From contig NZ_CP080527.1 of assembly GCF_024746815.1 (NCBI RefSeq), positions 1-64,000 of the forward strand: a stretch of DNA of 64,000 bases. Direction: 5' to 3'. The DNA comes from Mesorhizobium sp. AR07. GTDB lineage: Bacteria > Pseudomonadota > Alphaproteobacteria > Rhizobiales > Rhizobiaceae. Positions 10,901-17,719 of this stretch are shown one piece after another (position 1 is the stretch's first letter; the number at the start of each line of letters is the position of its first letter). Below the pieces are notes generated by a model, which was given only the letters and a program-made list of their open reading frames with translations, was not told the DNA's origin and did not search any database. A program made the position numbers and the translations under genes.

Positions 10901-12754
10901 GAGCGCCCGGAGCACCAAGATGGCAACGACAATCCGTGGGGCATTAATTTTCAGCGCCTGTTCGATATGTCGACGGACAGCAAGCTGTTTCGCACTGCTT
11001 CACAGCTCGCCGCGCATAGCTTCCAACGTGATGGAGCGGATTGGGTGCGTCGAGACGAACCTCGCTACGTGCCGCTCTACGAAGCGAAGATGATTCATCA
11101 TTTCGATCATCGTTTCGGTTCCTACGCGGGCTTCTCCGAGCGCTCGGGCGAGGGCTCATTGCCGCCGACGCCAGACGCTGCCAAGGCCGATCCCGACTAC
11201 GAGGCCGACCCGTGGTACTGGGTGCCGCAGGCCGAGGTCGAGCTGCGCGTCGCACGCGCGCCGTCGCGCCTCAAGCAATATTTCCGTAAGGAGAACGCCG
11301 AGGGTTGCCTGAAGGTACTGGCGCAATGGGTACTGGGCACGTTGGACCCCGAAGATTTGCTGGCGGGCAACCTGGCACGCTCAGCCTCCCGCGCGAGCGC
11401 GCACCTGCGCGATGTACTGGGGCAACGCGCACTCGAGCGCGATATTGTAGGCGGTAAATTCGCGACATGGCTTCACAAGGCCGCGGACGGCGCGCACGAG
11501 ATGCGCCGTGAGACGCCGCTTACCGACGACGATCTCGTCTTCATCAAGACCGGTCCCGCCGATCCGCTGGCGCTCACGGCCGCGTTGATCAACCGCAAAC
11601 AGCCGCACTGGCTGATGGGTTGGCGGGACATCTGCCGATCCACCGACGAACGCACGGTAATCGCGAGCATTTTCCCGAAGGCAGGTGTGGGCAACAAGCT
11701 TCCTCTAATGGAATGTGCAGACGCCGGCGCAGAGGAGGTTGCTTGCTTCCTAGCGAACCTGTCGTCGATCTCCTTTGATTATGCTGCACGTCAGAAGATT
11801 GGCGGCACAACGATGAACTACTTCATCTACAAGCAACTCCCCGTCCTTTCCCCACACCAATTTTCGCGTAGCGATCGCGCCTTCATCATGCCGCTCGTGC
11901 GCGAGCTCACCTATACCTCGTATTCGATGCGTCCATGGGCCGAGGATCTCGGCCATGCGGGTTCACCGTTTATCTTCGATGCCGCCCGCCGCGCGGATCT
12001 GCGAGCCGAGCTCGACGCTCTGTTCGCGCTGAAATACGGGCTTTTGCGCGATGAACTGCGCTATGTGCTAGATCCGGCCGATACGCATGGCGCGGATTAT
12101 CCCTCCGAAACCTTCCGCGGTCTCAAGCGCAACGAGGAGGCCGCCCTGGGCGAGTTCCGCACGCGCCGGCTCGTGCTTGAAGCCTATGATCGGCTATCCG
12201 GATCGCACGTGGCGAGCGGACCGATCGAGCTTCGCTCTGCTCAGCCACGGCCGGTTGAGGTCACTCTGCCGGACGCCACATGGGCACGGGCTCAACAATC
12301 CACCCCTGGAGACACGGGCGCCGTCTTGGCTGCCATTCTCAAAGCCATGGATGGACCGAAGCCGATCCGCGATGTTCGTCTCGCCGCCGCCTTCGTCATG
12401 GAGCCGCGCCTACTTGCTCCGCTCCTGCCGACCGCCAAAGCGGCGGAATGGCGCCGCCTGGTGGGTGCGGAAGCTGATCCTCTTGCCGGAAATGTCGCCA
12501 CATTTGTAGCAAGGAACAACACAGCGTGGGGCGCGGCCGTCCGAAACCACCGCGGTAATGGGCGACTGGTTGAGGATCTCCAGCGTGTGACATGGGCACG
12601 TGGCGCCGGATTGGACGCCGCCGACACTTCGGGATGGCTCGAGGGGCGCTCGGTCTTCGTGTTCGACGCCTTGGAGAGTATCAACCTCGACGCAGCGGTA
12701 AATTCATTGCCCGCTGACATTCAGCACTGGGTGGCCAATGCCGCAGCAGCCTGA
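7934..12754 (+). CDS. Eco57I/PglX-like adenine-specific DNA methyltransferase
   Basis: Large N6-adenine methyltransferase, about 1606 aa. Motif I DPACGSG lies at about 503-509, after the family hallmark SGSYYTPDSLV, and the catalytic motif IV NPPW at 763-766. The N-terminal 450 residues resemble the helical region of type IIG/BREX-PglX enzymes, and the C-terminal 800 probably carry target recognition. I see no clear PD-ExK nuclease motif, so it may only modify DNA and leave cleavage to partners such as the HNH protein. ATG at 7934 forms TGATG with the previous stop and follows GGAGGGCGA; a GTG at 7931 is an alternative. The 3' end overlaps the ATPase gene by 17 bases. It would mark host DNA as self in a DISARM- or BREX-like scheme (inference). 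Confidence 0.86.
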   Translation: MARHLKRTANIGLTAVSIEGGLISPDQVAAIAATAPDQKAAADYGCPKGTNLRDEITRYFRIGQAHWQAYAKLPAPNEAQTATFVKSLLQEAFGFEALRGPNVHHQDGHTYRIGLEAKGGRVPIVVVAPLPEGDAFTKALTQMGDDHVGTIPRRSPSVLIQDWLNANSEFLWGLVFAGDRLRLMRDNASFTRPAFIEADLGAIFRDEMFADFTATWLLIHATRFGGESAAAADCALERWREAGLRAGTSARDRLGTSVKEALLALGQGFLDANPNLRAKLDENHTSTQGWFEQLLRVVYRLIFLAVAEDRELLHGPDASEAARDLYASAYGFSHMRERSARRSSHDHHHDAWEVAKIVFRALERSEQLLGLPALGGIFTRGATPDLDDAELPNRAFLRAIFHLSWLIEDGRRVRVNWRDMATEELGSVYEGLLELVPIREDHGRRFGFADANEAKGNARKTSGSYYTPDSLVQTLLDSTLDPVLMRAEAEGGAEAILKLSVIDPACGSGHFLLGAARRMAARVAQLRDSEAPDYPAAMRDVARHSIHGVDRNPMAVELAKVALWIEALEPGKPLAFLDSHIRCGDSLVGVFDVASLAGGIPDAAYDALEGDDIEVAKVYARRNKEQREGKGATGLFAELKPPAVAAEALTAMPEDTLADVAAKESAFARIHSGPNWSRLKAASDAYVAAFFIPKTGPIPGPTDFTRPLTPETDHVWTAARGQPLYDPLIAEVERIAHSVSAFHWPLEFPAIMARGGFDVVIGNPPWERIKLQEQEFFAARDPEIATAANKAERGALIKALKQADPGTPRASLAAEFEFAKRASEAASVFVRKGGRFPLTGTGDVNTYALFAELFSQLARAGGRAGIIVPTGVATDSSTSTFFGDLVVNRKLFSLYDFQTGLGFFDDIGHARFKFCLLTAGQANTGPAAIKLSFFSRTEEEFRDERRHLTLTPDQILELNPNTGTSPIFRTEFDAVLTRKLYRVAPILIRERPEHQDGNDNPWGINFQRLFDMSTDSKLFRTASQLAAHSFQRDGADWVRRDEPRYVPLYEAKMIHHFDHRFGSYAGFSERSGEGSLPPTPDAAKADPDYEADPWYWVPQAEVELRVARAPSRLKQYFRKENAEGCLKVLAQWVLGTLDPEDLLAGNLARSASRASAHLRDVLGQRALERDIVGGKFATWLHKAADGAHEMRRETPLTDDDLVFIKTGPADPLALTAALINRKQPHWLMGWRDICRSTDERTVIASIFPKAGVGNKLPLMECADAGAEEVACFLANLSSISFDYAARQKIGGTTMNYFIYKQLPVLSPHQFSRSDRAFIMPLVRELTYTSYSMRPWAEDLGHAGSPFIFDAARRADLRAELDALFALKYGLLRDELRYVLDPADTHGADYPSETFRGLKRNEEAALGEFRTRRLVLEAYDRLSGSHVASGPIELRSAQPRPVEVTLPDATWARAQQSTPGDTGAVLAAILKAMDGPKPIRDVRLAAAFVMEPRLLAPLLPTAKAAEWRRLVGAEADPLAGNVATFVARNNTAWGAAVRNHRGNGRLVEDLQRVTWARGAGLDAADTSGWLEGRSVFVFDALESINLDAAVNSLPADIQHWVANAAAA

Positions 12755-14714
12755 CCTTCTAGACCCGCAGCTCCTGACGGTAACACCCGGGTTGGACGGG
12801 CCGCGGCTCTGGGTGCGGCGCCTCGTCATATGGAGGGAACCCGGCGGGGAGAAGGTGCGGGACATCGAACTGCGTCCCGGCCTGAACATCGTCTGGTCAC
12901 CCGATGGAGCAGATGATGCCGCATTGGCAGGTCAGACAAATGCCGTTGGGCATGGTAGCGGCAAGACGCTTTTCTGCCGGCTTATCCGCTATTGTCTCGG
13001 CGAGGACCGCTTCGCCACGGAGCCCCAGCGCGATCGTATCGGCACAGCATTCCTGAATGGCGTCGTTGGTGCCGAGGTTGTGCTTGATGGGATTTGCTGG
13101 GCGATCGTTCGCCCACTTGGCGTGCGCCGCAGACACATGGCTGTGCCGGGCGGAAATCTCGATGAGATCGCCGCTGGCGAGGGGGCTTCCACTGGGATGG
13201 AGCCGTTCATCGAAGCAGTCGACCAGCGCATCATCACCACCGCGCTTGCCGAGTTGGTCCGCCCGCAGGCGAATGGGCCTGTTTGGCCGGTCGCGCTCGC
13301 TTGGCTGACGCGAGATCAGGAGTGTCGATTTGATGATGTTCTGGATTGGCGCTCGCCGACGTCCGATTCGGATTCCCCAATGCCCGCTAGCGGGCAGGAG
13401 AAAGGACCAAGGCTCGAGGCGCTGCGTTCGTTTCTGATGGCCATCACACCTGAGGAGCAAGCCACGCGGGCTGAAGTGAATAGCCTCGGCGAGCAACGCC
13501 GAGTCCTGGATCAAGAGATCGGCCATCGCCGGTGGGAAATCGAGCGTACCCAAACGCGGCTCGTTGCGGGTCTCGACCTCCAAGGCCAGGCGCTTCCCGA
13601 AATGCCACTGCTGATTGATGTCATGCGCAGATCCGCTGGAAGGCGCTTGGCGGCAGCAATTCAGCTTCCCGCTGGTGGCGACGCAGAACTCGTCGCAGCA
13701 CGCGAGCAAAGAGAGGCCGCGAGAAGTGATTGGGCACGCCTGGACGGCGAACGCATCCGAATCCATACTCTTGTCCCCGCGGAAGAACGCGCATTGGCGA
13801 TGATACGGGGGGAACTGCCGGGAATTTCTTATTCAAAAATAGAGGCGGAAAGCCCGATTTGCCCAATCTGCGAAGTCCCGATAGATCGCGCCTTGGCAGA
13901 GGGGTGCAAGCTCTCACACAAGATACCAGATGCCGACGCATGTCGGCAGCGCTGGGGTCAACTTCAGGCGGATCACAACGCGCAAGCGAACCGGGTTGAA
14001 AGCTTGCGGCAAGAGCAGAAACAGATCTTGCCCCAAGTCGCGCTGGCCAAGCAGCACTTCGATCGATCAGTCGAACGCGTGGAGAGTATCGAAAAAACCC
14101 ACGATGCTCGAGAGTCCACTTGGTATACCGCCCGCAGGCTCCAGGACGATGTCGAGCGACTGGCTGAGCTCTGCGAAACCCAGGAGGCTGCGATTAAGCG
14201 TCTCCGTGAGCAGGGCACGAAACTAGAGACAGAGAGGGAGCGGCTAGGCGCGTTTCGAGACAAACAGGCCCGCGTTTTTGGCCGCATAAGCGAAAAGTTC
14301 GACCCGATCATCCGACGGTTGGTCGGCCAACATGCAAAGGGACGGATCATCCTTACAGGGAATGGTCTTGATCTGTCGGTTGACATGGGCGGCGACCGCA
14401 GGACAGCCGCGATCGAGTCGCTCAAGATCTTGGCTTTCGACCTTGCCGCGATGTGCGTCAGCATCGAAGGCGCGACTCGCGTGCCGTCGTTCCTGCTTCA
14501 TGACAGCCCCCGTGAGGCCGACCTTGGCTTGTCAATCTATGGAAGGCTCTTCGATATCGTTCAGGAGCTTGAGCACATCGGCGGAAGGCCGCTGTTTCAG
14601 TACATCGTAACGACCACGACGGCGCCTCCAAGCGAGTTTAGGGAACGTCCCTACCTGCAGCTCAAGCTACACGGTGATCCGCCTGCGCAACGCTTGCTCA
14701 GGGTGGACTTGTGA
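12738..14714 (+). CDS. SMC/Rad50-like ATPase with CxxC hook
   Basis: Predicted ABC-type ATPase, 658 aa. Walker A GHGSGKT is at 71-77, then an alpha-helical, heptad-like region (about 245-350 and 400-510) interrupted by CPIC (C375, C378) with a further Cys at 390, which looks like a Rad50-style zinc hook. The C-terminal Walker B region is SFLLHDSPREAD with D589. The layout (head, coil, hook, coil, head) fits a small SMC/Rad50-like protein such as those paired with nucleases in phage defence. It starts inside the methyltransferase gene (17-base overlap) and its TGA overlaps the GTG of the HNH gene, so it belongs to the operon. It could alternatively serve DNA repair; the hook rests on two Cys and is moderately sure. 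Confidence 0.72.
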   Translation: MPQQPDLLDPQLLTVTPGLDGPRLWVRRLVIWREPGGEKVRDIELRPGLNIVWSPDGADDAALAGQTNAVGHGSGKTLFCRLIRYCLGEDRFATEPQRDRIGTAFLNGVVGAEVVLDGICWAIVRPLGVRRRHMAVPGGNLDEIAAGEGASTGMEPFIEAVDQRIITTALAELVRPQANGPVWPVALAWLTRDQECRFDDVLDWRSPTSDSDSPMPASGQEKGPRLEALRSFLMAITPEEQATRAEVNSLGEQRRVLDQEIGHRRWEIERTQTRLVAGLDLQGQALPEMPLLIDVMRRSAGRRLAAAIQLPAGGDAELVAAREQREAARSDWARLDGERIRIHTLVPAEERALAMIRGELPGISYSKIEAESPICPICEVPIDRALAEGCKLSHKIPDADACRQRWGQLQADHNAQANRVESLRQEQKQILPQVALAKQHFDRSVERVESIEKTHDARESTWYTARRLQDDVERLAELCETQEAAIKRLREQGTKLETERERLGAFRDKQARVFGRISEKFDPIIRRLVGQHAKGRIILTGNGLDLSVDMGGDRRTAAIESLKILAFDLAAMCVSIEGATRVPSFLLHDSPREADLGLSIYGRLFDIVQELEHIGGRPLFQYIVTTTTAPPSEFRERPYLQLKLHGDPPAQRLLRVDL

Positions 14715-15487
14715 TTAGCACGGAACGCCGTCTCACAGCTTATCCATTCGTCCTTCTCTCTGAGCTGCGAGATGCCGCGAACGAACATGGCTACCGCATT
14801 GGTCCTGAAGAGGCCGGGGGGTGGATCTTTTTTCGATCAGCCAGCGCGCCAGGGGAGATCGGACTGGCGGCCGCGGGTGTCTCTGGGCCTTTCTTTTTGT
14901 CTGTCGTGCTGCAAAGTGTGGCGCGAGCTCTGGATGCACAACCTGCATCTCCATGGGCCAAAGGCCATGCAGGGGCCTTCATGTTTGCCACACGTGATGA
15001 TCTGCATGCTGGGGTCCAGGCGGTTTACCGCCTATCGGTCAGCCTGCCCAATTTCCCCCTTGAGAAATATGAAAAGGCCGTGGCGGGAATTGGCGAGACT
15101 GAAGGGGAGCGCGCCCAGAAGTTCAGGATTGGGCAGAATATCTTTCGTGATGCCCTGAGGGAATACTGGAATGGGAGTTGCCCGTTGAGCCGGATCTCAA
15201 ATCCCGATCTTCTGCGAGCCTCGCACATGATGCCATGGTCTGACTGCGCCACCGATGCTCAGCGTCTCGATGTGCATAACGGACTTCTCCTGTCCGCTCT
15301 ATGGGACGCTGCCTTCGATGCTGGGCTGGTGACATTCGATGACGCAGGAATGGTATTGACGTCTAGTCACTTGGAGGGCGTTGCGCGTGAAGCGCTGGCC
15401 ATCAATGAAGCGCCGACGCTGGCGCTACGTGATGAGCATCGGCCCTACCTGGCCTATCACCGCAACCACGTTTGGATTCGGGGTTAG
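14711..15487 (+). CDS. HNH endonuclease (HNH_2-like)
   Basis: Last gene of the operon, 258 aa. The C-terminal half carries an HNH_2-type core: CPLS near 157, LLRASHMMPW near 168, DVHNGLLLSALWDAAFDAGL near 190-210, and an acidic DDAG. The N-terminal 120 residues are a separate unrecognised domain that could sense or bind a target. Many HNH_2 proteins carry a His before the final FDxG; here a Trp-Asp stands there, so activity needs testing. GTG start overlaps the ATPase stop (GTGA). As the only evident nuclease in the operon it is the best candidate effector, working with the ATPase. Family call is good, role inferred. Confidence 0.75.
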   Translation: MISTERRLTAYPFVLLSELRDAANEHGYRIGPEEAGGWIFFRSASAPGEIGLAAAGVSGPFFLSVVLQSVARALDAQPASPWAKGHAGAFMFATRDDLHAGVQAVYRLSVSLPNFPLEKYEKAVAGIGETEGERAQKFRIGQNIFRDALREYWNGSCPLSRISNPDLLRASHMMPWSDCATDAQRLDVHNGLLLSALWDAAFDAGLVTFDDAGMVLTSSHLEGVAREALAINEAPTLALRDEHRPYLAYHRNHVWIRG

Positions 15488-15574
15488 GCAGCACAGAAAA
15501 AGATTTGACATAAACGCGTCGCCCGATTGAGATTATCTTGACGGTAGCGTAGTTCGCCAACCAAGCCAGTCGAG

Positions 15575-16141
15575 ATGATCATGGGCAAATATCGAGACCA
15601 TCGCGAGCCACGCGGGCATCGCCATGACGATGACCCCGTTTCCTTTTCGGAACGGACCTCCGAGCCAAGCTATTTTCAGCGCCCGGCGACCGTGACGGCG
15701 CACCCCGTCGACGCCGAGGTATTGTGGTTCACAGTCAGCAAGGGTTTTGGCTTCGTCAAACTGTCGGACGGCAGGGAGGCCTATCTGCACGTCCGAGTGC
15801 TAGAGGCGGCCGGAAGCCGGGATGTTGCCGAGGGGACGCCTCTCAAGGTCACGGTCGAAAAAAGTCCGAAAGGTCATCAAGTCGCGCAGGTGCTGGAGAT
15901 CGGCGATCAGATCACGAAAACTCCGTCGCATAATCGCGCCGCTGGAGGGACCATCGTCGAGACAGGTGCGCAGCTAGAGTGCGGTGCTATGAGCAGGCAA
16001 GTCTGGTCGCTAAGTCCGGTCTGGAAAAGGCGCACGAGGTCAGAGGCAACATTTTCGGCTTCTGGTGACCCCGGCTGGATATGGCTCTGTTGGCAAAGCT
16101 GGTCGAAAACCGACTTCAGGCTTTCCAAATCACTTGGATAG
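15575..16141 (+). CDS. Cold-shock-domain protein, C-terminus uncertain
   Basis: Up to 188 aa with one cold-shock (OB-fold) domain at about 47-110: nucleic-acid binding motifs KGFGFV (56-61) and YLHV (70-73) are intact. The N-terminal 40 residues are polar and His-rich (RGHRHDDD). Beyond about residue 115 the sequence loses all resemblance to the family and runs antisense to a better-supported minus-strand gene, so the true protein may be shortened or frameshifted; many rhizobial homologues of this length have two cold-shock domains. ATG at 15575 or 15581 is possible; the ribosome site is weak. A likely single-strand RNA/DNA binding regulator, not obviously part of the preceding operon. Confidence 0.65.
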   Translation: MIMGKYRDHREPRGHRHDDDPVSFSERTSEPSYFQRPATVTAHPVDAEVLWFTVSKGFGFVKLSDGREAYLHVRVLEAAGSRDVAEGTPLKVTVEKSPKGHQVAQVLEIGDQITKTPSHNRAAGGTIVETGAQLECGAMSRQVWSLSPVWKRRTRSEATFSASGDPGWIWLCWQSWSKTDFRLSKSLG

Positions 16142-16173
16142 AGGGCTGGGTCAAGGTTGAGACGATCAATCAT
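15907..16173 (-). CDS. Small conserved-looking hypothetical protein
   Basis: Encodes up to 88 aa, beginning MIDRLNLDPALYPSDLE, a soluble, Asp/Leu-rich helical protein. Support for it as a real gene is an excellent ribosome binding site: AGGAGG lies five bases before the ATG at 16173. The first 55 residues look like normal protein; the last 30 (Ser/Pro/Cys-rich) look like read-through past a lost stop. It is antisense to the doubtful C-terminus of the cold-shock gene. I recall similar short proteins in rhizobia but cannot name a function. Confidence 0.5.
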   Translation of the reverse strand: MIDRLNLDPALYPSDLESLKSVFDQLCQQSHIQPGSPEAENVASDLVRLFQTGLSDQTCLLIAPHSSCAPVSTMVPPAARLCDGVFVI

Positions 16174-16599
16174 CCGGGCCTCCTGCGGGCTGAGATCTTG
16201 AACGACACAAAGGCGGCGGCGGAGAGACCCGCCGACAGGCGAAGATGACTCCGCCGAAAGTGCTTGTCATCAAAAAAAGTTACTGACGGCTCGGCACATT
16301 CTTGACAACGAGGCAGGACCATATTCCTATCATGTTTTTGGCCGGAGACAGCAATGCCTGCCAGCCGCAAACGCATCCAAACCGATGCCTATCTGGACCG
16401 CTTTTGGCCCTATTACGCCGCTGTTGCGAGACGGCCTACAAACCCGCCCACAGCCGGGCTGCGTCAATGGCAACCGGGTGACCGCAGCGTGCAGAGGGCA
16501 GAGGGCATATCTGCCGCGCTCGAGGTTTGCTTCTGGCCCAGGCCAACGAAATCGGGACCTTCTGGCTGAGTCGGTGCGCGGGGCTGTAGCGTCTTTTGA
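16174..16599. other. Intergenic stretch with weak promoter-like elements
   Basis: A gap between the small minus-strand gene and the PAS-GGDEF gene. It holds TTGACA at about 16302 followed by AT-rich TATTCCTATCAT, promoter-like on the plus strand but with imperfect spacing. A 71-codon plus-strand frame from ATG 16354 has a GGAG upstream but low-complexity residues; I do not call it a gene. Confidence 0.3.
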
Positions 16600-17655
16600 T
16601 TAGGCCGCGTCGGGACCTTCCGATGCGAGCAGCAGTGCAACTTCGACGCGGTTTCGGCCTTTGTGCTTGGCCTTGTAAAGTGCGGTGTCGGCGGCGAGAA
16701 GCAGGCCTTCCGGCATCCTGATCGTCCCGCCCGATCGTGACAGTGCGGTCGCTGAACCAATGCTGACGGTGACGTGTCCGCCGCCTTCCAAATTGTCGCC
16801 ATGAGGCAGGCCGAGGTTTTCGATTGCGAGCCTCAGCCGTTCCGCTATTTCAAGTGCTCCCTCGCTGTCGGTATCAGGCAAGATGACGGCGAGTTCTTCC
16901 CCGCCGTATCGCGACGCCAGATCCCCTGGACGATGAAGCACGTCTCTCATGGCGGCAGCGACGGCACGAAGACAATCATCACCAACCTGATGACCGTATT
17001 TGTCGTTAAAGCCTTTGAATCGATCGATATCGAGCAACAGCAAGGACATCTGTCCAGCGCTGCCAACGGTGCGCCGCCATTCCCTGTCCAAGGTTTCGTC
17101 GAAGGCTCGACGGTTGGCCAGGCCGGTCAGCCCGTCCGTCATCGCAAGCGAGCGGAGTTGTTCTTCGAGCCGTTTGCGTTCTGTTATATCTCTCATGATC
17201 AGGACGAAGTCGCCTGGAACGCCAGTTAGCGGATCACGGACGATGCGCGCCTTGCTCTCCACCCAGACGGTTTTCCCATCTTTGCGCCGGATCTCGATCG
17301 CAAGAGGCTCGCCTTCATCTGCTCCGGCAAGCAAGAGCGCGGCTGCCGCAGCGATGTTTTGAAGATGCTCGGGCGGGACGAACTCCTCCGGACCATGCCC
17401 CACCATTTCCTCCGGAAGCCATCCCAGAAGTCGGGTGCATGACGGTGAAACGTAGCGTGCCTTCGTGTCCGGCCCGAGTTGCATGATGACGTCACCGCTG
17501 TTCTCAGTGAGCATTCGGAAATTCGTTTCCTCCGGGAGAATGTCCGATCGGATAGCCTGGCCTGCCGATGACTGCCCCGACCCGGTGCGACCAAAAGCCT
17601 TGCGAATAAGCTGTGACGCGGATGGCATGCGCATATTTGTCTCCTCTTCGGACAT
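16600..17655 (-). CDS. PAS-GGDEF diguanylate cyclase
   Basis: Predicted soluble diguanylate cyclase, up to 351 aa. A PAS domain with PAC tail spans about 45-165 (NSGDVIMQL, ending IMRDITERKRLEEQL), followed by a GGDEF domain at about 170-340. The active site is GGEEL at 251-255, a functional variant, and the inhibitory I-site RPGD (242-245) lies exactly five residues before it, so product feedback inhibition is expected. It makes c-di-GMP from two GTP in the cytoplasm, with the PAS domain as sensor. Met 1, 8 or 10 could be the start. It reads in the same direction as the GAF-GGDEF-EAL gene located upstream (17720-19564), separated by 64 bases, so the two may be co-transcribed. Confidence 0.88.
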   Translation of the reverse strand: MSEEETNMRMPSASQLIRKAFGRTGSGQSSAGQAIRSDILPEETNFRMLTENSGDVIMQLGPDTKARYVSPSCTRLLGWLPEEMVGHGPEEFVPPEHLQNIAAAAALLLAGADEGEPLAIEIRRKDGKTVWVESKARIVRDPLTGVPGDFVLIMRDITERKRLEEQLRSLAMTDGLTGLANRRAFDETLDREWRRTVGSAGQMSLLLLDIDRFKGFNDKYGHQVGDDCLRAVAAAMRDVLHRPGDLASRYGGEELAVILPDTDSEGALEIAERLRLAIENLGLPHGDNLEGGGHVTVSIGSATALSRSGGTIRMPEGLLLAADTALYKAKHKGRNRVEVALLLASEGPDAA

Positions 17656-17719
17656 TCTCTGCGAGGCGCCGCAGCATTCTGTATCGCCTGTTCAAGCCGC
17701 CCCCAGGGAGGGATTTCTG

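Noticed and set aside
1..15487. Naming the operon as canonical DISARM or BREX
   Set aside because: DrmC (phospholipase D) and separate DrmA/DrmB are missing, and BREX hallmarks (PglZ, BrxC, BrxL) are absent, so only a DISARM-like description is justified.
16354..16569. Possible 71-aa gene
   Set aside because: A GGAG lies upstream, but the protein is Arg/Pro-rich with no similarity, and other frames here are equally open.
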